Positions 26,139 to 34,494 of a DNA stretch of 64,000 nucleotides are shown here, in pieces (position 1 is the stretch's first letter; every line of letters begins with the position of its first letter). Under the pieces are notes generated by a model, which worked only from the letters and a program-made list of their open reading frames with translations, made no database searches and was not told the DNA's origin. The stretch is from the NCBI RefSeq assembly GCF_024171925.1, contig NZ_JAMTCO010000006.1:62001-126000 (forward strand), read 5' to 3'. The translations under genes were made by a program, and so were the position numbers. Origin of the DNA: Actinokineospora diospyrosa (GTDB lineage Bacteria; Actinomycetota; Actinomycetes; Mycobacteriales; Pseudonocardiaceae).

Positions 26139-27398
26139 CTACTTGGGCGCGTCGTGCCAGGCGCCCTTGTTGTCGATGTAGGCGCCGGTGGTCTCCTTGA
26201 TATTGGTGCGCTTGAGGACGTTGAAGCGCTTGTTCTCCTCGTCCCACTTCACGAACAGCGGGAACGTCTCCGAGGCGTGCTCGCGGTAGACCATGACGAT
26301 CTCGTTGACCGGCTGGGTCGCACCGTCGCCGAGGATCTTGCTGTGCTCCAGGGCGTTTGTCCGGCGGGCGGCGATGTAGCTCTCGTCCGCGCCGACCACG
26401 TCACCGTTGCGCAGGTGCACCCGGCCGGTGACGCCGTAGCGGAACTGGGCCGGGGCGGGCGGACCGGTGGTGTCGTCGACGAAGATGGTGTGCATGTCGC
26501 TGCCCTGGGCGAGCCGGATCCGGGTGAACCGGTTGCGGATGGCCCGCAGCGCGTCGGCGTCCGGCTCGGCCAGCGAGCTGATCGCGTGGAAGATCTTCGA
26601 GTCGCGCTCGGTCGGCACCGGCATCAGCACCAGGACCGCGTCCTTGTAGAACTTCAACTGCTTGTCCAGGGTCGGCTTGTCGTCGCCGGAGTCCAGCAGC
26701 GAGGCGCTCAGGTCGTGCAGGCCCAGCCGCACCTTGGAGTTCGCGCTGGTGAGCGGGTCGCGGAAGTTGCCTGGCTTGAGCCGCTCCAACACCCCGTCGA
26801 CGGTGCGGTCGAGGACGATCTCCCGCCGCTTGTCCGCGTTCTTGCGCTCGCTCAGGTTCACCACCGAGAAGGTGCCGCCGCGGCCCGCGGTGTTGACCTG
26901 CCTGGCCGAGATCCGGTTGTCCCCGAACGCCCCGGCCCAGGTCTCCTTCGCCTCGGCGACCTTGACCGCCTTCCACCACGCCGCGATCTCGTCCGCCCGA
27001 TCGCTCCACTTGCCGCCGTCGCCGCCGAGCTCGGACAACCCCTCCCGCAACACCCGCGCCTCGGTCGCGCGCTGGGCCTCCTTGCGCTCGCGGGCCTTGC
27101 GCGCCTGCTCCTCGATCCACAGCGGATCCGACCTGAGCTTGAGCTCCTCGGCCAGCGCGCTGACCTCGGTCGCCTCCAGGAACGGCGACTTGACCCGGTC
27201 CTTGAGCAGCGAGTGCACCTCGCGCAATTCGACCAGGCTCAACTCACTGGTCGTCAACTTGGTGTCGGGCACGAGCGCGCCCTGGATCGCGTCCCACACC
27301 TCGTCCTCGGTGTTGAGCAACTCCCGCAACCGAGCGATCTCCACCTTGTCGTCCTCGGCGTCGAACACCTTGACCCACTTGACCCAACTGATCTTCAT
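26139..27398 (-). CDS. Protein of unknown function (419 aa)
   Basis: ATG at 27398 (MKISWVKWVKVFDAEDDKVE) is favoured because upstream sequence belongs to the repeat region. The 419-residue product is soluble and charged. Residues 20-120 are rich in Leu/Glu/Lys and may form helices or a coiled coil (KLRSDPLWIEEQARKARERK). Later parts include GGTFSVVNLSERKNADKRRE, LLDSGDDKPTLDKQLKFYKD and VLVLMPVPTERDSKIFHAIS. The C-terminal half has more strand-like composition. I recognise no family or catalytic motif. It stands alone beside the large repeat-filled gap. Confidence 0.7.
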   Translation of the reverse strand: MKISWVKWVKVFDAEDDKVEIARLRELLNTEDEVWDAIQGALVPDTKLTTSELSLVELREVHSLLKDRVKSPFLEATEVSALAEELKLRSDPLWIEEQARKARERKEAQRATEARVLREGLSELGGDGGKWSDRADEIAAWWKAVKVAEAKETWAGAFGDNRISARQVNTAGRGGTFSVVNLSERKNADKRREIVLDRTVDGVLERLKPGNFRDPLTSANSKVRLGLHDLSASLLDSGDDKPTLDKQLKFYKDAVLVLMPVPTERDSKIFHAISSLAEPDADALRAIRNRFTRIRLAQGSDMHTIFVDDTTGPPAPAQFRYGVTGRVHLRNGDVVGADESYIAARRTNALEHSKILGDGATQPVNEIVMVYREHASETFPLFVKWDEENKRFNVLKRTNIKETTGAYIDNKGAWHDAPK

Positions 27399-27624
27399 CC
27401 GCGCCCCGTTCCGGTTGTCCGCACCTGCCGGGGAATGATCGACGCCCGTGTGCGCTCCGTTTCCCATCGGCGCTTTCCCGACGTGTGGGGTGGGGGTGGC
27501 TGATGGGGGAGGGGTTGGTCGCGACTGCCTCAGCAGGGCCTTGCTGGTGCGCTGGCGTGGGGTGTTGGGTTGCTGGATCGCGCGTGGGGGGAGGGTGCTT
27601 GGCGTGGGTGCGGGGGTGTGGTGG

Positions 27625-27850
27625 GTGCTGGGTTGTCCACAACGGGGTCTGTTGTCCACAGGCTTCGCTTGCTGATTCCGGTTTGTCGGTGCGCTCTCGT
27701 AGGCTGTATATCGGGGGCGTTTGATTCAGTTGATCTTGTGGGAGTGGGTTGTCCACAACGGTTCTGGTTGTCCACAGGGTGCTGGTTGCCGCTGCCGTTG
27801 TGTCGGTGCTACTCGGTAAGCTGTGTATTTGGGGGCTTTCGATCAGGTTG
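27625..27850 (+). repeat. Two tandem units with paired TTGTCCACA sites
   Basis: TTGTCCACA occurs at 27633, 27652, 27749 and 27768: two pairs, each offset by 19 bp, with a 116-bp unit period. Each pair is followed by a GGCTGTATATCGGGGGC or AGCTGTGTATTTGGGGGC motif and TTGATCTTG. The units match, inverted, those at 12089-12310 and 12775-12900. The 9-mer is the actinobacterial DnaA-box consensus, but no replication gene is near. Confidence 0.8.
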
Positions 27851-27869
27851 ATCTTGGCGTAGGCCGTTG

Positions 27870-27991
27870 CTGGGAGTGCGGGGGAAAGGGGTCAGACCTT
27901 CGGGTCGGCTCGCCTGCGGCATCGCGACCCGGGATCGGACGCCTCGTTGCCTAGCGGCAACCTCGGGCCCGATCCGCGACAATGCGAAAAG
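27870..27991 (+). repeat. Conserved leading block, copy 3
   Basis: Contains GGGTCGGCTCGCCT, GGATCGGACGCCTCGTTGCC, TAGCGGCAACCTCGG and GATCCGCGACAATGCG, matching blocks 1 and 2. It lacks most of the first CGTCGCC hairpin motif present in those copies. Confidence 0.75.
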
Positions 27992-28134
27992 CTCGATGCG
28001 GTGGACCTGTTTTGCGTGGGGCCCCTACGACACCCGTGGCAGGACCGCAAAGCAGGGGCCGAAAAGACTGGCCCTGCCGCGCGGAAACGCTACGGGTGCC
28101 GCTCCCCCACACAAAACAGGTCCACCCCATCGAG
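27992..28134 (+). repeat. Long palindromic element, copy 3
   Basis: 143 bp, starting CTCGATGCGGTGGACCTG and ending CAGGTCCACCCCATCGAG, in the same orientation as copy 1. The inner part again carries GCAAAGCAGGGGCC and GGCCCTGCCGC. The arm variants equal those of copy 2. Confidence 0.9.
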
Positions 28135-28139
28135 CATCT

Positions 28140-28760
28140 GGCACCAGCGACTCCGACTGTCCACGCGCTGGGAAAGTGGGCTGAGGCGGACCTGACGGCA
28201 GGCCAGTTGGCACCGACGGATCCGACTGTCCAGGCGCTGGGTTGGCAGGGCAGCCGAGGGCGGGCTGGGTTGGCACCGGCTGTTCCGAGTGTCCAGGTGC
28301 TGATCGGGTGGATTGGGGCGGACCTGACGGCAGGCCAGTTGGCACCGTTGGGTCCGAGTGTCCGGGGGCTGGCCAAGTGGGTTGGGGCGGGTCTGATGGC
28401 AGCCGGGTTGGCACTTTGGCTTCCGCGTGTCCAGGGGCTGGGGTGAGGGGACCGAGACAGACCTGACGGAGGGCGGGGCTGGGTATCGCAGCGTCCGAGT
28501 GGCTAGGGGGTGATCAGGTGGGTTGGGGCGGACCTGACGGAAGCTGAGATGGCGCCGCTGGGTGTGGGTGTCGAGGTGCGGGAAGGTGGGTTGGGGCGGG
28601 TCTGACGGGGGCTGGGCTGGTGCCGCTGGGGTCGGGTGTTCAGTGGTCGGCTAGGTGGGTTGGGGCTGGTCCCGGCGGAGGCTGAGTTGGCGCTGCTGCT
28701 TCCTGGGGGGCAGTGGGATGAGGCCGGTTCTTGGCACTGCGGTCGGCCATGGTGCGGTAA
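28140..28760 (+). repeat. Degenerate tandem array attached to copy 3 (about 9 units)
   Basis: A GGCACC-type landmark recurs at 28140, 28209, 28272, 28341, 28410, 28481, 28551, 28619 and 28689, steps of 63-71 bp. A typical unit holds GTTGGCACCG, GTCCGAGTGTCC, GGGGCTGG, GTGGGTTGGGGCGG and CTGACGG. Later units are more diverged. From 28760 to 28877 I see only G-rich sequence. No gene is supported in 27399-28877. Confidence 0.85.
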
Positions 28761-28877
28761 GTCCGGTGGCTGAGAGTTAGGGGAGGTGCGCGGCTGCCGG
28801 TGTTGTTCGCGCCCGCGGCGGGCTGGGTGGGTGGCTAGGCGGGCGAGGGAGGGAGGGAGTGGGGGCTTAGTCCACGG

Positions 28878-29888
28878 TTATTCGGCCAGGTGTTGAGTCG
28901 TTGCGGGTGGGGTGGTGAGGGCGGCGATTTGGTCGGTGTACTCGATGCGGGTGATCCAGTCGGTTGGCCAGGCGGGGAGGCCGTGGGTGGCGCCGACGAA
29001 GGCGCCGGTGAGGGCGGCGATCGAGTCGGAGTCGCCGCTGGTGTGGGCGGCTCGGGTGAGGGCTTGTACTGGGGCGTCGGCGTGGCGGATGGCGCAGTAG
29101 AGGCTGGTGGCCAGGGCTTCCTCGGCCCGCCAACCGGCGCCGGTGTCCAGGCAGGCGTCGCCGCCGTGGTCTGGGTGGGTTAGGGCGGTGATCACTCGGT
29201 CGAGGGCGTCGGCGCACTCGTCCCAGCCGCGGGAGATGTAGGCCTCGGGGGTTGTCGCGGCGGGGCCTTGCCAGAGGGTGTCGAGCCAATCGTGTCGGTA
29301 GACCGTGCGTTGATCGGCGCACCTCGCGCGCAGGGCGGCCGGGATCGTGGTGAGGTCGGCGCCTTCCACCAGCAGCCAGGTCGCGTAGGCGGTGAGCTCG
29401 GACGCCGCCAGTGCGGTGGGGTGGCCGTGCGTCATCGCGGCTTGGAGTTGGGCGATGCCCGCCAGCAGGTCGAGGTCCACTCCCGGCAGGAGGCCGACCG
29501 GGGTGACGCGCATGTTGGCGCCGCAGCCCTTGGACCCGGTGATGGTGGCCCGCACCCACGGCACGCCGTCCGCCAGGTTCGCGCACGCGCGCAGGCAGGT
29601 CATCCCCGGGGCGCGGTCGTTGTCCGGGCTCACCGACCACGCCACGAACCGCTCCCGCAGGCGGGGCTCCAGCACCGCGGGGGTGTACTCGTCGACACCG
29701 TGCAGTGCCCACGCGACGGCCAGTGCCATCTGGGTGTCGTCGGTGACCAGCGCCGGGTCTCCGTCCAGTTCGTCCGGGCCGAGCGGGCCGAACCGCTCGT
29801 CGATCTCGGCGACGGTGAGGAACTCGGTGGGACGGGCGAGCGCGTCGCCGAAGGCCAAGCCGTAGAAGGATCCCGCTACCCGGTTCAT
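28878..29888 (-). CDS. ADP-ribosylglycohydrolase family protein
   Basis: ATG at 29888; 336 residues. The DraG/ADP-ribosylhydrolase pattern is complete: GSFYGLAFGDALARPTE at the start, Asp50-Asp51-Thr in VTDDTQMALAVAW (metal ligands), GSKGCGANMRVTPVGLL in the middle and AAHTSGDSDSIAALTGAFVG near the end, where the two Asp residues complete the dinuclear magnesium site. It should remove ADP-ribose from a modified protein, nucleic acid or small molecule. No ADP-ribosyltransferase is visible nearby, so the partner and target are unknown. Third positions shift toward T at its 3' end. Confidence 0.93.
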   Translation of the reverse strand: MNRVAGSFYGLAFGDALARPTEFLTVAEIDERFGPLGPDELDGDPALVTDDTQMALAVAWALHGVDEYTPAVLEPRLRERFVAWSVSPDNDRAPGMTCLRACANLADGVPWVRATITGSKGCGANMRVTPVGLLPGVDLDLLAGIAQLQAAMTHGHPTALAASELTAYATWLLVEGADLTTIPAALRARCADQRTVYRHDWLDTLWQGPAATTPEAYISRGWDECADALDRVITALTHPDHGGDACLDTGAGWRAEEALATSLYCAIRHADAPVQALTRAAHTSGDSDSIAALTGAFVGATHGLPAWPTDWITRIEYTDQIAALTTPPATTQHLAE

Positions 29889-30047
29889 GGCCGGACTCTA
29901 TCTTCCTCGACAGCGAAGGGACTTCTGTGCCCCGGCTACCTTTTCGACGGCGGAGGCATCGGCCTGCATTCGGCTCAATTCCATTGGCAGGCAACGGAAA
30001 GCGGTCCTAGCATGATTCTACCCTGCTTCTCTAGCGAATGGATAGCC

Positions 30048-31385
30048 GTGCGCACAAGGAGAATGGCCGCTGCCGTGGTGGCGGCGGTTGGTTTGGCTGT
30101 GGTTGTCGCGGTGCCCGCGGCCGCCCAGGTGGTGGCGCTGGACGTGACGGCGCGGTGTGCCGATCCCCTCGTGGGTTCGGTCCGGGTCGCCGTCAGCGCG
30201 GATGTGGAGATCCCGGCGCTGGTCAGCCCCGGCGCGGAGATGCGGCGGATCACCGGCACCGCCACGGTGCCCGCCTCGGCCGTCGACGCGCTGATCGCGC
30301 GTGGTGCCACGACCGTCACCGCGCATGTGGGCCTGCAGGTGGCGATCAGCGGCACGTACAACGCCCAGACGGTCACCTCGCTGCACCTGGGGTCGACCAC
30401 GCTGACCCCGGGCCGCGACCTGGTCGCCGACGTGGTCGGCTACACCTCGCCGCTGTACTCCAGCTACCTCGTCGGCACCAACGACGTGGACGTCACCGGT
30501 CTGCGGGTGAACCTGGAGCCGCGCCGCGCCGACACGTCCCCGGTCGTGCGGGGTGGGGTCAACACCGAGTGCGCCGTCGCCGCGCCGCACCGGTGGATGT
30601 CGATCCGCACGAACTCGATCATCGCCGAGTACCACCCGGCGCCGCGCAACCTCAAGTTCAGCGCCATCACCACCGACAGCATCACCGTGTCGTGGGACCC
30701 CACCCGCGGCCTGATGGGGCCGCCCCTGGGCTACGACATCATCGTCGACGAGGTCCCCACCGTCCGGCTCATCGGCGCCGGGACCACCACCGGCACCATC
30801 ACCGGGCTCAAGCCCAACACCACCTACTACGTACGCGTGAAAGCCGTCGACATGGGCGGTGAGCGTCGCAGTGAGGTCTTTCCGATCCGTACCAGCGACT
30901 TCTTCGCGTACCACTACTTCGACGTAAGCGGCTCTGTCGGCGTAAGAGGCACGTCCGTGAGCGTCTTGGGTGAACAGGCCACCAAGCTCGAATTGGCACC
31001 GTCCACCCATACGTCCAACCTGACCTTCAACCCCACCCAGGTCCGCCTTAGCACCTACGGCTCCGCCCGCGTCGAGTTCACCCCCGTCGCAGCGGCTACC
31101 GGCGCTTACCAGGGCGGGATCTTCACTGTGCGGACCCGGCAGAAGGTGACCGTCCCGCGGATCACCATCGGCAACCGCACCTTCATCACCCCGAACTGCT
31201 CGACGGTGGTAGATCTACCGCTGACCTCTGGTCCGGACTTCAAGTTCAACGGAACGCCCAACAGGGTCACGGGCACCTTCACCATCCCCCCGTTCCGCGA
31301 CTGCGGACAGGCCACGAGCACCCTCAACCAGTGGGTGTCCGGCACGGCCAACGCTGACCTCACCTTCACCACCTACGCCGGATAG
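30048..31385 (+). CDS. Secreted protein with a fibronectin type III domain
   Basis: Start is uncertain. GTG at 30048 gives a clean signal peptide (VRTRRMAAAVVAAVGLAVVV, cleavage after VPAAA); ATG at 30012 and ATG at 30063 are alternatives. About 445 residues. An N-terminal beta-rich region (30-190) is followed by a fibronectin III module (about 203-286: PRNLKFSAITTDSITVSWDP to TTYYVRVKAVD). A C-terminal beta-rich domain has a conserved Cys pair (TPNCS and RDCGQ). No catalytic motif; a surface or matrix role is likely. It has its own terminator and no close partner. Confidence 0.8.
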   Translation: MRTRRMAAAVVAAVGLAVVVAVPAAAQVVALDVTARCADPLVGSVRVAVSADVEIPALVSPGAEMRRITGTATVPASAVDALIARGATTVTAHVGLQVAISGTYNAQTVTSLHLGSTTLTPGRDLVADVVGYTSPLYSSYLVGTNDVDVTGLRVNLEPRRADTSPVVRGGVNTECAVAAPHRWMSIRTNSIIAEYHPAPRNLKFSAITTDSITVSWDPTRGLMGPPLGYDIIVDEVPTVRLIGAGTTTGTITGLKPNTTYYVRVKAVDMGGERRSEVFPIRTSDFFAYHYFDVSGSVGVRGTSVSVLGEQATKLELAPSTHTSNLTFNPTQVRLSTYGSARVEFTPVAAATGAYQGGIFTVRTRQKVTVPRITIGNRTFITPNCSTVVDLPLTSGPDFKFNGTPNRVTGTFTIPPFRDCGQATSTLNQWVSGTANADLTFTTYAG

Positions 31386-31391
31386 GTCGTT

Positions 31392-31425
31392 TGTGGTGGC
31401 GCTCGCCCCCGGGCGCCACCACAAC
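31392..31425 (+). terminator. Hairpin terminator after the FnIII gene
   Basis: TTGTGGTGGCGC (31392-31403) and GCGCCACCACAA (31414-31425) are perfect 12-bp arms with a 10-base loop, 7 bp after the stop codon. Confidence 0.85.
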
Positions 31426-31571
31426 CCGGGGCGTCAGTCGATCGCGGACAAGTCGGTCGCGGGCGGCGGTCCAGGCCTCACAGCGGGTCCACAGGGGGAT
31501 CAGGAGGTCCGCACATCCGGGTCGGGCGTACTGGGAGCTGTTCATCCCACGTCCGTCTGGAGTTCGCCTCG

Positions 31572-32138
31572 ATGCCCACGTACGCGCTCTATGCCGCCGA
31601 CCTGGTCGCCATCGGTGTCCTGGTGTTCGGCCTCTACCTGCCCCGGCACCGGCGGTCGGACCTGATCGTCGCGTTCCTCACGGCGAACATCGGGGTGCTC
31701 ACCGTGTCCGCCGCGTTGACGACCTCCGCGATCGGGGCCGGGCTCGGGCTCGGCCTGTTCGGGATCCTGTCGATCATCCGGCTGCGGTCGGAGGAGCTGG
31801 CCCAGCACGAGATCGCCTACTACTTTGCCGCGCTCACCCTCGGCCTGCTCGGTGGGCTCGACCAGACCCCGGACTGGGTGGACGTCGCGCTCATGGTCGG
31901 TGTGCTGGCCGCGGTGGGGATCGGGGACAGCGCGTGGTTGGGGCGGCGGCCGCGCGGTCAGCAGGTGCTGCTCGACCACGCCTACACCGACCACGGCGCG
32001 CTGGTGGCGCACCTGGAAGCCCTGTTCGGCGGCACGGTCGTGACCGTCAAGGTCGTGCGGGTCGACATCGTCAACGACACGACCCTGGTGGACGTGCGGT
32101 ACCTGCCCGGGGTCCGGGAACCGGCGGTGCGGCGATGA
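31572..32138 (+). CDS. DUF4956 membrane protein
   Basis: A 188-residue protein. Four hydrophobic helices occupy residues 1-120 (YALYAADLVAIGVLVFGLYL, IVAFLTANIGVLTVSAAL, GAGLGLGLFGILSIIRLRSE, VALMVGVLAAVGIGDSAW), followed by a soluble C-terminal ferredoxin-like tail. The GLFGILSIIRLRSEEL sequence at the end of helix 3 is the DUF4956 signature. The next gene, for a VTC-domain polymerase, overlaps by four bases (ATGA). DUF4956 and VTC genes are commonly paired, and the membrane protein is presumed to anchor or assist the enzyme. Confidence 0.9.
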   Translation: MPTYALYAADLVAIGVLVFGLYLPRHRRSDLIVAFLTANIGVLTVSAALTTSAIGAGLGLGLFGILSIIRLRSEELAQHEIAYYFAALTLGLLGGLDQTPDWVDVALMVGVLAAVGIGDSAWLGRRPRGQQVLLDHAYTDHGALVAHLEALFGGTVVTVKVVRVDIVNDTTLVDVRYLPGVREPAVRR

Positions 32139-32866
32139 TGGCGCTGGAACCGATCTGGCTCGACGAGCTCGTCGAGCGGGCCGAGCTGCTGACCAGGGTG
32201 GACCGCAAGTACGTCCTCTCCGTGCCCGCCGCCGAGGCGCTGCTGAGCGCGCTGCCCGCGGGCACCCGCGTGCTGGACATCGACGGCAGGCGGGAGTTCG
32301 GGTACCGGTCGACCTACCTCGACACGCCGGATCGGCAGAGTTTCCACACGTCGGGGTGCTCGCGCAGGCGGCGCTGGAAGGTCCGCACCCGCACCTACCT
32401 CGACTCCGGCTCGTCGTGGCTGGAGGTGAAGACGCTCGCGGCGCGGGGGCGGACGGTCAAGCAGCGCATCGCCCACCCCGACGACCGGCTGACGGGCGAG
32501 GGGCGGGAGTTCGTGGCGGGCATCGTCGGTGCCGAGGTCACCCGGCACCTGCGGCCGGTCCTGGTCACCGGGTACCGCCGCCGCACGCTGTTCCTGCCGC
32601 GCGACGGCGCCCGGGTCACGGTGGACGTCGACCTGGGGTGGACGTCGCTGGCGAACGCCCGGGAGCTGGCCCGACCGGAGTTGGTGCTCGTCGAGACCAA
32701 GTGCGGGTCGACGCCGAGCGCGGTGGACCGGCTGCTGTGGTCACGCGGCCTGCGCCCCGAACGCATCTCCAAGTACGGCGTCGGCATGGTCGCGCTGCAC
32801 CCCGACCTGCCCCACCTCAAGTGGCACCGCGCCACTCGCCACCACTTCGGCCTTCGGGCTGCCTGA
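32135..32866 (+). CDS. VTC-domain protein (polyphosphate polymerase type)
   Basis: ATG at 32135 overlaps the DUF4956 stop; 243 residues, the full length of the VTC catalytic domain. Tunnel-lining basic and acidic residues typical of the family are visible: RVDRKYVLSV, YRSTYLDTPDRQSF, RRRWKVRTRTYLDSG with SWLEVKTLAARGRTVKQR, and TLFLPRDGARVTVDVDLGW with VLVETKCGSTPSAVDRLLW. In yeast, Vtc4 makes polyphosphate from ATP; bacterial members beside DUF4956 are less well studied and some act in surface assembly. Cytoplasmic face of the membrane is likely. Confidence 0.9.
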   Translation: MMALEPIWLDELVERAELLTRVDRKYVLSVPAAEALLSALPAGTRVLDIDGRREFGYRSTYLDTPDRQSFHTSGCSRRRRWKVRTRTYLDSGSSWLEVKTLAARGRTVKQRIAHPDDRLTGEGREFVAGIVGAEVTRHLRPVLVTGYRRRTLFLPRDGARVTVDVDLGWTSLANARELARPELVLVETKCGSTPSAVDRLLWSRGLRPERISKYGVGMVALHPDLPHLKWHRATRHHFGLRAA

Positions 32867-32883
32867 CGAAACGGGATCCGCCG

Positions 32884-34404
32884 ATGACCAAGACCTCGCT
32901 CGGCCGCAAGGTCGGCGCCTTCGTGACCGCCGCGGTGCTCGCGTTCGTGACCGCCTGCGGTTCCACAACCGCCTCGACATCCACCTCGGGAACCGCGGAG
33001 GCGGCTGTCTTCGCCGCACCCGCGGCCACCCACGCCGATGCCAACGATGGCGACTACTCCACCGACGGCGCCACCACTCTCACGCTCGCCGACGGTGCTA
33101 CCGCTGTTAGCGGTACCGGCGCGAGCGTCAGTGGTGACGTCGTCACCATCGCAGCGCCGGGCACCTACATCTTCTCCGGCAAGCTCACCGACGGGCAGGT
33201 AGTCGTCAACAGTCCCGACGAAGGCAAGGTAAGACTCGTTCTGGCCGGAGTTGACATCACCTCGGCATCCAGTTCGCCGGTTGTCGTCAGTGAAGCTGAC
33301 GAAGCGGTGGTCATCTTGGCCGACGGGACGTCTAACGCCCTGTCCGACAGCGCAGCATCCGGCGCCGACGACGACGGCACCGACACACCGACCGCGACCC
33401 TGTTCTCTATGGCGGACCTGACCATCGCGGGCACCGGCGAGCTCGCCGTCACCGGTGAGAGCAATGACGGCATCGGCAGCAAGGACGGCCTGGTGGTCCT
33501 GTCCGGCACAGTTGACGTCACCGCGAAGGACGACGGTATCCGCGGTAAGGACTACCTCGTGATCGAGGGCGGCACCGTCACAGTAGAGGCAGGCGGCGAC
33601 GGCCTGAAGTCCGACAACGACAGCGCCGACGAGCCTGGCTGGATCCAGCTCGACAACGGCACCGTCACCGTGAGCGCGGGATCCGACGGCGCCGACGCCG
33701 TGGGCGCGATCAACGTCGCCGACGGATCCCTGACCGTGTCCAAGTCGACCGAGGGCTTGGAGGCCGCGACCATCACCATCGCGGGCGGCACAGTCGACGT
33801 CACCGCCTCCGACGACGGCCTCAACGCCACCAGCGGCACCACCTCCGGCGGCGGCGAACAGGCCCAGCCCGGCGTCCTGCTCACCATCAGCGGCGGCACC
33901 ACCCACGTCACCGCAGGCGGCGATGGCCTGGATTCCAACGGCTCGGCCGCGATCACCGGTGGAACCACCATTGTGGACGGACCCACTGCCAGCGCCAACG
34001 GTGCTCTGGACGTCAATGGGGCCTTCCCGATCAGCGGCGGAACCCTCATCGCCGTGTCCGGCGCGGGAATGGCCGCCGTCCCCAGCACGGACTCCGCCCA
34101 GGGCTGGGTCGCCGCAACCCTGACCACAGCGGTCCAAGTGGGACAGCAGGTCGCGATCGTCGACAGCGCGGGAACCGTGCTCGGCCGCTATGTGGTGCCG
34201 AAGACAACATCACTCATCGTCTTCTCTGCCAACGGAATCACCGCTGGCCAGTCCTACGACATCTATGCGGGAGCCGCAGGCACGGTCACCAGCTACTCGA
34301 CCGGCGGATCTACCGACGGACTCACCAAGGTGGCCGCCGCCACCGCAGGCGAGTTCACTTCCCGCCAGGGTGGCCCCGGCGGCGGTGGGCGCGGAGGTCG
34401 CTAA
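32884..34404 (+). CDS. Lipoprotein with carbohydrate-binding Cthe_2159-like domain
   Basis: ATG at 32884; 506 residues. Lipobox FVTACGS at residues 21-27 predicts a lipid-anchored exported protein. Residues about 55-480 are a right-handed parallel beta-helix with repeated ISGGT/IAGGTVDVTASDDGLN and NDGIGSKDGLVVLSG motifs whose Asp residues bind calcium in the Cthe_2159 (polysaccharide/pectate-binding) family. The tail is Gly/Arg-rich. Third gene of the DUF4956-VTC operon, 17 bp downstream. Such triplets occur in many Gram-positive bacteria, so a link between cell-surface carbohydrate binding and VTC activity is likely, though the mechanism is unknown. Confidence 0.88.
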   Translation: MTKTSLGRKVGAFVTAAVLAFVTACGSTTASTSTSGTAEAAVFAAPAATHADANDGDYSTDGATTLTLADGATAVSGTGASVSGDVVTIAAPGTYIFSGKLTDGQVVVNSPDEGKVRLVLAGVDITSASSSPVVVSEADEAVVILADGTSNALSDSAASGADDDGTDTPTATLFSMADLTIAGTGELAVTGESNDGIGSKDGLVVLSGTVDVTAKDDGIRGKDYLVIEGGTVTVEAGGDGLKSDNDSADEPGWIQLDNGTVTVSAGSDGADAVGAINVADGSLTVSKSTEGLEAATITIAGGTVDVTASDDGLNATSGTTSGGGEQAQPGVLLTISGGTTHVTAGGDGLDSNGSAAITGGTTIVDGPTASANGALDVNGAFPISGGTLIAVSGAGMAAVPSTDSAQGWVAATLTTAVQVGQQVAIVDSAGTVLGRYVVPKTTSLIVFSANGITAGQSYDIYAGAAGTVTSYSTGGSTDGLTKVAAATAGEFTSRQGGPGGGGRGGR

Positions 34405-34449
34405 ACCGGGCTGAGGTGGTCGCATTCTCCTCTCCCGCAGAGGAACCAC

Positions 34450-34483
34450 GGCGGCGGTCGACATCAAGGTGACGACCGCCGCC
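34450..34483. terminator. Bidirectional hairpin terminator between convergent genes
   Basis: GCGGCGGTCG (34451-34460) and CGACCGCCGC (34473-34482) pair perfectly around a 12-base loop in the 90-bp gap between the lipoprotein gene and the convergent SDR gene. Confidence 0.8.
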
Positions 34484-34494
34484 GCTTCGCGCCA

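Noticed and set aside
27633-27776. Origin of replication suggested by DnaA-box-like sites
   Set aside because: Only a few sites, no dnaA, dnaN, parAB or AT-rich stretch nearby, and a similar set lies 15 kb away inside the same repeat family. Kept as a repeat feature instead.
28025-28414. Open frame through the tandem array and palindrome, with conserved phrases such as ARWGGPVLCGGAAPVAFPRG and repeated PSGPPQPT
   Set aside because: Similar phrases appear at copy 2 because the DNA is conserved, but unit steps of 63-71 bp break the frame between copies, copies 1 and 4 do not keep the same frame, and there is no ribosome site. Non-coding repeat is the better reading.
28140-28760. CRISPR array
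   Set aside because: Units are degenerate along their whole length, with no identical repeats separated by unique spacers, and no cas genes are present.
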